Source: a virus
DNA: 40,123 bases
Strand: one strand, 5' to 3'
Virus record (IMG/VR): IMGVR_UViG_3300005337_000033
Coordinates: 1-40,123 of that record
Made by a program: the position numbers and the translations under genes. Positions 13,763-20,624 of this stretch are shown here, in pieces; positions within the stretch are counted from its first letter, which is position 1; each line of letters begins with the position of its first letter. Below the pieces are notes generated by a model, which worked only from the letters and a program-made list of their open reading frames with translations, ran no database searches and was not told where the DNA came from.

Positions 13763-14128
13763 ATGCCCACGAACACGCCGGCCGAAAACCCCCGGCTCAC
13801 CCCGGTGTCCACACCGGACCAGCTCCGCGAGCGCATCGAGCAGATCGCAGAGACTGCCGCCGTGCCGACGGTCCGGATCACCACTCGCCTGACCGTGGAT
13901 GGCGTCAAGCTCTACGCGTCGATCATGTGCGTGCGCGAGACCTATGCGGAGGTGCTGACGACGGCGCTCCGGCGCGAGGCCACCGCGGAGTTCGGCCAGC
14001 AGGGCAGCCAGCTGACCGCCCGCCGCGAGGGTCCGCACGTCCACGTGTTCCTCCCGATCCCGAAGCCCGACGCCCAGCTGGGAGCCCAGTTCCTGTCCTC
14101 GCTGGCCTCGCCGAAGACGGAGTTCTGA
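13763..14128 (+). CDS. Hypothetical 121-residue protein
   Basis: ATG 13763 has GGAGG 7 bases upstream. The N-terminus is disordered (MPTNTPAENPRLTPVSTPDQ), then a helix and two long strand-like segments (VRITTRLTVDGVKLYASIMC; PHVHVFLPIPKPD). No family recognised. First gene after promoter copy 3, followed with a 2-base gap by the next gene. Confidence 0.6.
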   Translation: MPTNTPAENPRLTPVSTPDQLRERIEQIAETAAVPTVRITTRLTVDGVKLYASIMCVRETYAEVLTTALRREATAEFGQQGSQLTARREGPHVHVFLPIPKPDAQLGAQFLSSLASPKTEF

Positions 14129-14130
14129 TC

Positions 14131-14463
14131 ATGACCGACACGATCGGGGTCGACGAAGAGCGTGCCCAGCTGATCGAGCGCACCGCGAAGGCGATCTTCC
14201 AGGCCGACGTGTTCGGGCTTCGGCAGATGCCCGAGGGCACGGACCTGCGCGAGCTGTGGAACGCGGAACTGGCGACCAGCCGAATCCGCTACCGCAACCA
14301 GGCCAGGGCCGCGCTCGCCGCCTCCGAGCTGCTGACGCGGCTGGAGGAGCTGGAGCGGGCGATCAACACGGCGCGCAGCCACTTGCACGACCTGGACCAC
14401 CGGACCGTGTCCGTGGCGGCCGCCGAAGCGGTCCTGAACCGGGCCGTGGAGAAGACGACCTAG
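14131..14463 (+). CDS. Hypothetical coiled-coil protein
   Basis: The product has 110 residues from ATG 14131. It is helical almost throughout, with heptad-like stretches (ELLTRLEELERAINTARSHL) that suggest a coiled coil or helical bundle. It may act with the preceding gene product. No function assigned. Confidence 0.6.
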   Translation: MTDTIGVDEERAQLIERTAKAIFQADVFGLRQMPEGTDLRELWNAELATSRIRYRNQARAALAASELLTRLEELERAINTARSHLHDLDHRTVSVAAAEAVLNRAVEKTT

Positions 14464-14505
14464 GGGCGCCCCCACAGCGCGCCCCGCTACCGGAGGAGGC
14501 GCGCT

Positions 14506-14718
14506 GTGGACTGGCGGAAGATGGCCGCGTGCCAGGGGATGGACCCGGAGCTGTGGTTCCCCCTGGGCGACGGCGCCGATGCGCGGGCCGTGTGTGCGCA
14601 CTGCCCGGTGGCGGACGCCTGCCTGGCCTGGGGTCTGGCGATCGGGGCCACGGACGGGATCTTCGGTGGCCTGGACGGCGACGACCGTCGGGCGCTTCGG
14701 ATGGCGGAGAGGGGGTGA
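14506..14718 (+). CDS. WhiB-like iron-sulfur regulator
   Basis: The product has 70 residues from GTG 14506 after CGGAGGAGG. It has the WhiB (Wbl) layout: Cys9, then CAHCPVADAC giving Cys30, Cys33 and Cys39, which bind a [4Fe-4S] cluster. A GIFGG turn (residues 51-55) follows, where most Wbl proteins have GVWGG, and then a basic tail (DDRRALR). Wbl proteins are restricted to actinobacteria and their phages and act by binding the housekeeping sigma factor region 4. Phage WhiB proteins such as that of TM4 can interfere with host WhiB function. The Trp-to-Phe change in the turn is worth noting. Transcribed from promoter copy 3 unless an unseen promoter exists. Confidence 0.9.
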   Translation: MDWRKMAACQGMDPELWFPLGDGADARAVCAHCPVADACLAWGLAIGATDGIFGGLDGDDRRALRMAERG

Positions 14719-14722
14719 TCAG

Positions 14723-14785
14723 GTGGGCACGCGTGTCACGTGCTCGAAGTGCGGGGGCGACCCGCACTCAGGTCCCTGCAAGTAG
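14723..14785 (+). CDS. 20-residue CCHC microprotein
   Basis: GTG 14723 follows GAGAGGGGG by about 7 bases, just after the WhiB stop. The 20-residue product has C-x2-C-x4-H-x3-C (CSKCGGDPHSGPC), one residue shorter than a retroviral-type zinc knuckle. It could fold around one zinc and bind nucleic acid. Its size makes it uncertain, but spacing, ribosome-binding site and motif agree. Confidence 0.4.
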   Translation: MGTRVTCSKCGGDPHSGPCK

Positions 14786-14791
14786 CGGACG

Positions 14792-14822
14792 GTCCCTCGG
14801 GTGGTTCATCCATCCGGGGGAC
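14792..14822 (+). terminator. Hairpin terminator with two G-U pairs
   Basis: GTCCCTCGGGTGG (14792-14804) pairs CCATCCGGGGGAC (14810-14822) over 13 positions, two of them G-U, around a 5-base loop. It lies after the WhiB and microprotein genes and 17 bases before promoter copy 4. Confidence 0.65.
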
Positions 14823-14839
14823 TCTCCGTTGGTGACCGA

Positions 14840-14868
14840 TTGACACCCCCCATTTTGGGGGGTAGATT
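14840..14868 (+). promoter_or_regulatory. C6-G6 palindrome promoter, copy 4
   Basis: TTGACA (14840-14845), spacer CCCCCCATTTTGGGGGG (14846-14862), TAGATT (14863-14868). It drives the RapZ-like/SLOG cassette, whose first ATG is at 14900 after an AAAGGAGG site. Confidence 0.8.
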
Positions 14869-14899
14869 GGAGGGACACCGAGCAAAGGAGGGCCAAGCC

Positions 14900-15283
14900 A
14901 TGATCACCGTTGTCAGCTACGGAGACGGCCACGGACCGCTGACGGAGTACCAGGCGGACGTGATCTTCCCGCTGGCGTCTCGCTTCCGGGACCCGCACGT
15001 CTCCCCGGAGATGCGTGAGATGACCGGCCTGGACAAGCCGGTCGTGGACAACGTGATGGCGCAGCCAGGTGCGCACCCGTACCTGCTGGCCACGTTCAAT
15101 CTGGCCACCTCGCTCTACACCGCGCACGATCGCGCGGACATCGTGGTCGCCTTCTCCTGTGTCGGAGGTCGGCACCGCTCCGTCGCCTTCGCGGCGGCGC
15201 TCCACGCCCTGCTGGTGCGCTGGTTCCCCGGACAGGTAGCGCTGGTCCACCGAGACGTGACGAAGGCTGTGATCCGCCGATGA
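14900..15283 (+). CDS. RapZ C-terminal domain-like protein
   Basis: The product has 127 residues from ATG 14900, with AAAGGAGG about 6 bases upstream; an in-frame start at 14801 lies before the promoter and is rejected. It matches the C-terminal domain of RapZ/YvcJ proteins. DVIFPLASRFRDPHVSPEM and TGLDKPVV correspond to the family's D-x-R-F-x-NP and TGxD stretch, and SCVGGRHRSVA (Cys87 to Ala96) is its GCTGGxHRSV loop. VHRDV near the end matches the family's HRD segment. In E. coli RapZ this domain senses glucosamine-6-phosphate and binds RNA. The P-loop kinase-like half is absent here. Coupled by ATGA to the SLOG protein gene. Confidence 0.8.
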   Translation: MITVVSYGDGHGPLTEYQADVIFPLASRFRDPHVSPEMREMTGLDKPVVDNVMAQPGAHPYLLATFNLATSLYTAHDRADIVVAFSCVGGRHRSVAFAAALHALLVRWFPGQVALVHRDVTKAVIRR

Positions 15284-15705
15284 AACGCGTCATGGTGACC
15301 GGCTCACGCGTGTGGGCGAAGTGCCCACACGACCCGATCCATCCGGACGCCTTCCCCTGCCCGGCCGTGATGAAGCACCGGCGGATCATGCTCGCCGCCT
15401 TCATGGAGCACGTGGTCCCGCTGGCCCGAGAGGACCACGTGGAGCTGATCCACGGCGACGCGGATGGCGCCGACAGACTGGCCGCGCGGTACTGGTCGCT
15501 CTACCGGTTCGGGCCGATTACGGCCTTCCCGTACGTCAAGGAGCTGGGCAAGGCAGGCGGCCACGCGCGCAACGGCGTGATGGTCGCGCACATGCCGGAC
15601 CTGGTGCTGGCGTTCCACCTGGACAACTCCCGCGGCACCGCCGACGCCATCCGGCAGGCGAAGGCCGCGGGACTCACCGTGCACGTCTACCCGAAGGAGA
15701 ACTGA
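15280..15705 (+). CDS. SLOG-family (DUF2493/YspA-like) nucleotide-binding protein
   Basis: The product has 141 residues from ATG 15280 (ATGA overlap). Family marks are RVMVTGSR at the N-terminus, LIHGDADGADRLA (residues 57-69), GGHARNGVMV (93-102) and LVLAFHLDNSRGTADAIRQA. This is the Rossmann-like SLOG fold of the YspA/DUF2493 type, common in phages and thought to bind nucleotide-derived ligands. Members of the wider SLOG superfamily act as sensors in nucleotide-signal defence systems. A phage role in blocking or mimicking such signals is possible but is inference. Confidence 0.85.
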   Translation: MKRVMVTGSRVWAKCPHDPIHPDAFPCPAVMKHRRIMLAAFMEHVVPLAREDHVELIHGDADGADRLAARYWSLYRFGPITAFPYVKELGKAGGHARNGVMVAHMPDLVLAFHLDNSRGTADAIRQAKAAGLTVHVYPKEN

Positions 15706-15707
15706 CC

Positions 15708-16226
15708 GTGCTCACCCCCCGAGTCCTCGCGGCCGCCATTGTGGCGACCGGCGCGGGCGCTGCCATCTTCCTGGCCAGCGGCCAGCAGCCCGCGGCCCCG
15801 GCGCAGCCCGCCAGCGGCCCGGTTCCCGTAGCCATCCCGCCGGCCGTCACCGAAGCAGTCCCGACCCCGCACCCGGCGGTCCCCGCCGCCGAGCGTGTGC
15901 CGCCGTCGTCCATGCCGAGCACCACGCCCGCGGCCCGTCCGGCGCCGAAGCGGGCGAGCGCGCCGGCCACCCCGACTCCGACTCCGGCTCCGAAGCCCAA
16001 GCGGCCCGCGGCCGCCCGGCAGGCCCCACCGGTCACCAGTCAGCAGCAGCCCCGTCCGGCCGACACCGAGCCGAACGGCACCGGCGGCTGGCAGCTGCCC
16101 GCGTGCTATGACCCGTCCTGTGTGGCGGACCCGAACCAGGGCACCGGCACCCAGGCGCTGAACGCGGGGCCCCTGGGTCAGGCGGGCATCGTCAACACGA
16201 TCGCCGACCTGATCGGCCGGCACTGA
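15708..16226 (+). CDS. Secreted or anchored Pro/Ala-rich protein
   Basis: GTG 15708 follows GAAGGAGAA. The 172-residue product has an N-terminal hydrophobic segment (RVLAAAIVATGAGAAIFLAS), then about 100 residues rich in Pro, Ala, Thr and Lys, such as TPTPTPAPKPKRPAAAR. This is a disordered, cell-wall-spanning type of sequence. A short C-terminal part has two cysteines (PACYDPSCVADP). It is probably exported and held at the envelope. A surface role such as superinfection exclusion is conceivable, but nothing in the sequence shows it. Confidence 0.6.
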   Translation: MLTPRVLAAAIVATGAGAAIFLASGQQPAAPAQPASGPVPVAIPPAVTEAVPTPHPAVPAAERVPPSSMPSTTPAARPAPKRASAPATPTPTPAPKPKRPAAARQAPPVTSQQQPRPADTEPNGTGGWQLPACYDPSCVADPNQGTGTQALNAGPLGQAGIVNTIADLIGRH

Positions 16227-16405
16227 TGACCGGCCGCTACGCAGTGCAAGCTGTTCCGCAGGGGGCGGGCTGGTTGATGGTCGCCGACCTCCTGAGCGAC
16301 CGACCGGAGGTCATGCCCGCTGCGATGTTCCGTCCGGAGTACCGCGAGGAGGCCCAGGAGTTCGCCGACCGGCTGAACGTCCGCGAGCTGGCGAGGAGGG
16401 GCTGA
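16226..16405 (+). CDS. Hypothetical 59-residue protein
   Basis: ATG 16226 shares one base with the previous stop (TGATG). The product starts MTGRYAVQAVPQGAGWLMVA and continues with a charged helix (YREEAQEFADRLNVRELA). It looks like a small strand-helix domain. No family recognised. The next ATG shares one base with its stop. Confidence 0.5.
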   Translation: MTGRYAVQAVPQGAGWLMVADLLSDRPEVMPAAMFRPEYREEAQEFADRLNVRELARRG

Positions 16406-16596
16406 TGTTCAACCCTGGCGTGGAACCGATGAGCCCGGCCGTCCAGGAGCACGGCCCCGAGGCCCTGCGCGCCGTGGCGGCCGGCGACGGACCGGCCTTG
16501 GATCGAGCACTGTCGGCGCTCGACTTCATGGACCTGGAGGCGCTCCAGCAGGCGGCCGCCTTCCTGGCAGATGCGTGCCGAGCGAGTTCAAGGTGA
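16405..16596 (+). CDS. Hypothetical 63-residue helical protein
   Basis: ATG 16405 shares one base with the preceding stop, after GAGGAGGGG. The product is helical and acidic (PEALRAVAAGDGPALDRALS; LEALQQAAAFLADACRASSR). Function unknown. Confidence 0.5.
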   Translation: MFNPGVEPMSPAVQEHGPEALRAVAAGDGPALDRALSALDFMDLEALQQAAAFLADACRASSR

Positions 16597-16778
16597 TGGT
16601 GACGGGGCAGTACGACCGCGAGCAGCTGGCGGCCGCAGTGTGGCAGGCGACCGGCGGAGACATGGCCGGCGCCCTGGCGATCGCGGACGGCTGGAGCGCG
16701 AACGCGATCGAGGACTTTGCGGAGCAGCTCCGCGAGTTCGCGAAGGAACTGGATCGACTGGCGAGGAGCAGACGATGA
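16596..16778 (+). CDS. Hypothetical 60-residue helical protein
   Basis: ATG 16596 is chosen because it shares one base with the previous stop; an in-frame GTG at 16575 would add 7 residues. The product has a short N-terminal part and a long amphipathic helix (IEDFAEQLREFAKELDRLAR). Its stop overlaps the next ATG. Function unknown. Confidence 0.5.
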   Translation: MVTGQYDREQLAAAVWQATGGDMAGALAIADGWSANAIEDFAEQLREFAKELDRLARSRR

Positions 16779-17044
16779 TCACACCGTGGGACAACGACGT
16801 GGCGGAGGCTGTGCGGCGCGCGTACGCGGGCGTGTCGGACAACTGGCCGCTGACCGCCCGGACGCTGGCCACCGAGCTGGCAGAGGTGCGGAAGCAGCTG
16901 AACGACAAGCTGGCAGAGGACCTGAAGCGCTGCCCGCGGTGCCACGTCGTGGCGCTGGGCGTAGTCGTGGAGGAAGGAAAGCCGACGCGGTACCACCACG
17001 AGACGACGACACACTTCGACCTCCTGACGGACCTCACCGTTTGA
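16775..17044 (+). CDS. Hypothetical protein with CPRC motif
   Basis: The product has 89 residues from ATG 16775 (ATGA overlap). A helical part (LATELAEVRKQLNDKLAEDL) precedes CPRCHVV and a His-rich segment (YHHETTTHF), so a metal site is possible. Its TGA (17042-17044) lies inside the TTGACA box of promoter copy 5, so the operon end and the next promoter physically overlap. Confidence 0.55.
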   Translation: MITPWDNDVAEAVRRAYAGVSDNWPLTARTLATELAEVRKQLNDKLAEDLKRCPRCHVVALGVVVEEGKPTRYHHETTTHFDLLTDLTV

Positions 17045-17069
17045 CACCCCCCATTTTGGGGGGTAGGAT
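17041..17069 (+). promoter_or_regulatory. C6-G6 palindrome promoter, copy 5
   Basis: TTGACA (17041-17046), spacer CCCCCCATTTTGGGGGG (17047-17063), TAGGAT (17064-17069). The transcript would start near 17076 and have a leader of nearly 100 bases before ATG 17172, the longest leader in the family. Confidence 0.8.
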
Positions 17070-17099
17070 CGGACCGTCTCGATCTTCTGATATTGCGTG

Positions 17100-17140
17100 C
17101 TCCCCGATCGCCGGATGGCACCGGGCCGACGACCGGGGAG
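17100..17140 (+). promoter_or_regulatory. Leader hairpin upstream of 17172 gene
   Basis: CTCCCCGATCG (17100-17110) can pair CGACCGGGGAG (17130-17140) at ten of eleven positions, with an A-C mismatch inside. It sits in the middle of the leader, with no run of T after it. It could modulate translation or transcription of the downstream gene. Confidence 0.4.
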
Positions 17141-17171
17141 CCGCACCAACCACCACCTGAAGGAGCACACC

Positions 17172-17612
17172 ATGCCTGACCCCAGCATTGCGATCCAGGG
17201 TTGGCGCTACACCAAGGTGACCACCGAGCAGGCGGAGTACGCCGCGCAGGTCACGGCGGCGGGCCTCACCCCGGCGTCCGAGACGAAGACAACCGTGGTC
17301 GAGACCGTGGCCGCCCGCTTCGAGCTGTTCGACGCGGAGCCGTTCGCGAAGACGAGGCGCTCGACCAACCAGGTTCGGCCGGAGGCGCTGAACGTAGTGT
17401 TCACGTCTACCGACAACGGGGCCTGGTACGTCGAGTACGGCATGACCCTGACGGGCTCGAACATCCTCAAGGGCGGCAAGCTCGGGTCGGAGCAGGTGGT
17501 CCGCGCGAGCGACTGGCCCGAGGAGATCCGCGCACTGGTCACCACCGGGAAGTACACCTACGACCCAGCAGGCCAGGCGGCGGACTGGATCTACGGCGAG
17601 TACCCCCGATGA
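17172..17612 (+). CDS. Hypothetical 146-residue protein
   Basis: ATG 17172 follows AAGGAG by 7 bases. The product is strand-rich, with helices at the start (TTEQAEYAAQVTAAGL) and later strand-like parts (LNVVFTSTDNGAWYVEYGMT). There are no cysteines or membrane spans. No family recognised. It is coupled by ATGA to a membrane protein gene. Confidence 0.6.
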   Translation: MPDPSIAIQGWRYTKVTTEQAEYAAQVTAAGLTPASETKTTVVETVAARFELFDAEPFAKTRRSTNQVRPEALNVVFTSTDNGAWYVEYGMTLTGSNILKGGKLGSEQVVRASDWPEEIRALVTTGKYTYDPAGQAADWIYGEYPR

Positions 17613-17830
17613 TCTTGATCCTGCTGTGGATCGTGTTCTTCCGGGCGGTCTTCTGGTGCTTCGCGGCCATGATCTGGCTGTGCTTCGCCTCCGCCGCCTG
17701 GATGCTGGTCCTCCTCGCCGCCACCCTGCTGGTCTGGTTCGACCGCCGCGCGACCGTGAACATGCTCGCCAGCGCGGCCCGCATCTTCGCCCCGCCGCAC
17801 TACCTGCGGTCCCGTAGATCCCACACATAG
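17609..17830 (+). CDS. Two-span membrane protein
   Basis: The product has 73 residues from ATG 17609 (ATGA overlap). Hydrophobic segments run nearly continuously from residue 2 to 43 (ILILLWIVFFRAVFW; FASAAWMLVLLAATLLVW), enough for two spans. A basic C-terminus (RSRRSHT) is probably cytoplasmic. Function unknown. Confidence 0.6.
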   Translation: MILILLWIVFFRAVFWCFAAMIWLCFASAAWMLVLLAATLLVWFDRRATVNMLASAARIFAPPHYLRSRRSHT

Positions 17831-17841
17831 CGCGCACGCTG

Positions 17842-17880
17842 AGTGCCCCGTCTCCTACGCTCGCCGGGAGACGGGGCACT
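17842..17880 (+). terminator. Hairpin terminator
   Basis: A perfect 14-base stem (17842-17855 with 17867-17880) has an 11-base loop and GTGCCCCGTCTCC in the arm. It ends the non-structural block before the capsid gene. The 90 bases that follow show no clear housekeeping-type promoter, so the capsid operon start may need a late-specific factor or read-through. Confidence 0.8.
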
Positions 17881-17971
17881 TGCGCGTTCCGGGCTCCAAG
17901 CCTGATCACCGCGCTGGCGCTCTAAGCACCGACCGGCCCCCGTCACCGAGACGACACGGAAGGGGCCGATC

Positions 17972-19711
17972 GTGGACCCGAAGCGCATTGCGGAGATCCT
18001 GGGGGATCTCGCCAACGCCAGCGAAGCGGACATCCGCGCGGCCTTGGCCGCCCTGGGTGCGCAGGGCAAGGAGCTGGCCCTGAACCCGCCGACCGCCGAG
18101 AACGTGGCGGCGGTCGAAGAGGTCGTGAAGAACGCGAAGACGCTGTCCGCCGCGCTCACCGAGAAGGCGGAGCTGGCAGGCAAGCAGACCGCCGCGCTCG
18201 CGGAGCTGGACGGCGTGCACGACCCGGCTCGCGACCACGTGGAGCAGCCCACGGCGGAGAACACCAAGGATGTGCCCGCCCCGGCGGACGCGGGTGCGAC
18301 CACCGACCCAGGCGCCGACGTGGAGGGCGACGACGGGGACAAGGGCGACACCGCGAAGAAGGCGGCGCCGGCCAAGAAGGCGCGCACCGCGTCCGGCCTG
18401 GGCAAGATCGGCAAGGACGGGTCCCCCGAGCAGGACGCGAAGGCGGGCGCCGTCCAGGCGACCACCACCGTGGCGGCCGGCGTGCCGGGCTTCTCGCCGG
18501 GCCAGCAGCTGACCGAGGACGCGTTCGTGAAGGCGTTCGCGGCGGTCGCTCGCTCGAAGGGCAACGGCTCCGCGAACATCGCGCACGTGGAGTTCGCCTA
18601 CCCGGCAGAGCGCACCCTGGGCGACGACTCGGCGGCGAACCAGGCGCGCATCGCGGCGGCCACCGACGAGCAGGCCATCACCGCGGCGGGCGGGCTCTGC
18701 CTGCCGCCCGAGGTCCGCTACGACATCAACGTCCTGGGCGTGACGGACCGGCCTGTCCACCAGGCGCTGAACACGTTCCGGACGGAGCGCGGCATCCTCC
18801 AGTACCGGGCGCCGTTCGACGCGCTGGCGATGACCTCGGGCCTGGGCATGTGGACCCAGACGGACGACCAGGCGATCGTGATCCCGCCGGCCGACCCGGA
18901 CACGAACGTGTACAAGTCCTGCTACGTGGTGAGCTGCCCCGGCGTGCTCGAAGCCTCGATCTACTCCACGTACATGTGCCTGGAGTTCCCGAACATGACC
19001 GCCCGGTTCGACACCGAGTGGGTCCGGGCGACCACCCAGGCCGCGCAGATCGCGTGGAGCCGGTACACGGAGAACAACCTGCTCTCCCGGCTGTTCTCCG
19101 CCTCCAAGATCCTCAAGGGCATGGGCCCCGCGGTGTCCGCGGTCGCCGACCTGCTGGCCACCTACGACCGGGTGATCGCCTACTACCGGAACCGGCACCG
19201 CCTGAACTCGCGGGTGTCGCTCCGGACGATCATGCCCCAGTGGGTGATCAACCTCCTGATGACCGACCTCGCGCGGCGCTTCACCATGGCGTCCCCGGGC
19301 GAGCTGTTCGGCATCGCCCAGTCCGAGCTGGAGCGCTGGTTCTCCACGCGCGGCGTGAACGTCACCTGGCACCTGGACGGCCTGGCCGGCGCCACGGTGT
19401 CCGGCGTGACCGTCGCCCAGCAGTTCTACGACGACAGTGTCGCGGGCGCGGTGGTCCCGCAGTACCCGGCGAACGTGGACAGCCTGCTGTTCGTGGAGGG
19501 TGACTGGCTGCTGCTCGACGGCGGCACGCTGGACCTGGGCCTGGTGCGGGACTCCGAGCTGAACAAGCGGAACCGCTACCAGACGTTCATCGAGACCTTC
19601 GAGGGCGTGGCCTTCACGGGCAAGGAGTCCCTGCGCGTGGTCCTGCCGCTCCGTCCGGACGGCTCGGCGGCGGGCACGAAGGCTGTCCCGGCCGGCGGCT
19701 GGGACGCCTGA
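17972..19711 (+). CDS. Major capsid protein with N-terminal delta/scaffold region
   Basis: The product has 579 residues from GTG 17972 after GGAAGGGG. Residues 1 to about 180 are helical and charged (KRIAEILGDLANASEADIRA) and then low-complexity Ala/Lys/Asp. This resembles the delta domain of HK97-fold capsid proteins that guides assembly and is removed by the maturation protease. The remainder looks like a capsid core: AFVKAFAAVARSKGNG, LPPEVRYDINVLGVTDRPVH, NRYQTFIETFEGVAFTGKES. Family knowledge predicts cleavage near the end of the Ala/Lys-rich part by the 6745 protease; the exact site is not visible. A hairpin follows the stop. Confidence 0.85.
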   Translation: MDPKRIAEILGDLANASEADIRAALAALGAQGKELALNPPTAENVAAVEEVVKNAKTLSAALTEKAELAGKQTAALAELDGVHDPARDHVEQPTAENTKDVPAPADAGATTDPGADVEGDDGDKGDTAKKAAPAKKARTASGLGKIGKDGSPEQDAKAGAVQATTTVAAGVPGFSPGQQLTEDAFVKAFAAVARSKGNGSANIAHVEFAYPAERTLGDDSAANQARIAAATDEQAITAAGGLCLPPEVRYDINVLGVTDRPVHQALNTFRTERGILQYRAPFDALAMTSGLGMWTQTDDQAIVIPPADPDTNVYKSCYVVSCPGVLEASIYSTYMCLEFPNMTARFDTEWVRATTQAAQIAWSRYTENNLLSRLFSASKILKGMGPAVSAVADLLATYDRVIAYYRNRHRLNSRVSLRTIMPQWVINLLMTDLARRFTMASPGELFGIAQSELERWFSTRGVNVTWHLDGLAGATVSGVTVAQQFYDDSVAGAVVPQYPANVDSLLFVEGDWLLLDGGTLDLGLVRDSELNKRNRYQTFIETFEGVAFTGKESLRVVLPLRPDGSAAGTKAVPAGGWDA

Positions 19712-19717
19712 TCGCTT

Positions 19718-19752
19718 CCGCCCGGCCCTCACCCCGACGGGGGGCCGGGCGG
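19718..19752 (+). terminator. Hairpin after capsid gene
   Basis: CCGCCCGGCCC (19718-19728) pairs GGGCCGGGCGG (19742-19752) over 11 bases, with a further CCCC/GGGG possible inside. It may be a partial terminator that sets the ratio of capsid to downstream transcripts, or a stabiliser of the capsid mRNA 3' end. Confidence 0.55.
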
Positions 19753-19783
19753 TTGATCAGGCCCGCCCGCGAAAGGAGATCAG

Positions 19784-20605
19784 GTGGCTACGTACTTCGT
19801 CGAAGTCCCGGCCCCGGCGGCAGCTGCCCAGAATTCGGCGAACCTGCTCACGTCCGCCCCACCGGACAACTCCGGCGACTGGGAGAACGGGATCTCGTTC
19901 ATCGGCGAGGGCTGCCCCTCGCTGGAGGTGTTCGACCCCTGCGCCGAGCTCGACACGATGGACGGCACCCCGGACGGCGTGACCTTCCTGTCTCCGCTCG
20001 GGTACCGGCTCACCAGCGAGTGCACGACGCTCGGGGTGGACCGGGATGCCGCGATTCAGCGCGTCACCCGGCAGGCCAACGCGGTGGCGTCCTGGGCGCT
20101 CGCGCGTGAGCTGGCCGAAGGCGCCGGAACCCAGGCGAACCCGTTCGACGTGACGGCGCACGGCGAGACCGGCGTCATGAACCCGTACTTCTCGGACGGG
20201 AACGCGGAGGTACTGCCCGCCGCCACGTCCCTGCTCCAGGCGATCGGCCGGCTGGAGCAGGCCGCGCGGGAGAAGACCAAGGGCCAGCGGGTGTTCCTGC
20301 ATATCCCGATCGAGATCGCCACTCAGGTGGCCGCCTCGCTGTTCAAGGTCGGGAACGAGATCCGGACCGCGACCGACGCCGTGGTGATCGCGGACGCAGG
20401 CTACTCCGGCAAGGGCCCGGGTGTGCAAACGGGACTTTGGGGCTACGCAACGGGTCCTGTCTTCACCCGACTGTCCACAGTGTCCACCATGGGCGACGCG
20501 GCCATGACCATCGACCGCCGGACGAACCGGCAGCAGGTCTGGGCCGATCGCCTCTTCGTCGCTGGATACGACCCGTGTTCCAGTGTCGCGATCAAGTTCC
20601 CGTGA
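19784..20605 (+). CDS. Second head-like structural protein
   Basis: The product has 273 residues from GTG 19784 after AAAGGAG. It is globular, with no membrane span, and has a helical middle (RDAAIQRVTRQANAVASWAL; QAIGRLEQAAREKTKGQRVF). The C-terminal portion resembles capsid-fold ends (GYATGPVFTRLSTVSTMGDA; WADRLFVAGYDPCSSVAIKF). Between capsid and tail tube, it could be a second capsid-like subunit or a decoration or minor head protein. I do not recognise a specific family, so only a structural role is claimed. Confidence 0.55.
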   Translation: MATYFVEVPAPAAAAQNSANLLTSAPPDNSGDWENGISFIGEGCPSLEVFDPCAELDTMDGTPDGVTFLSPLGYRLTSECTTLGVDRDAAIQRVTRQANAVASWALARELAEGAGTQANPFDVTAHGETGVMNPYFSDGNAEVLPAATSLLQAIGRLEQAAREKTKGQRVFLHIPIEIATQVAASLFKVGNEIRTATDAVVIADAGYSGKGPGVQTGLWGYATGPVFTRLSTVSTMGDAAMTIDRRTNRQQVWADRLFVAGYDPCSSVAIKFP

Positions 20606-20624
20606 CGGCTAGAGGAGAAGGATC

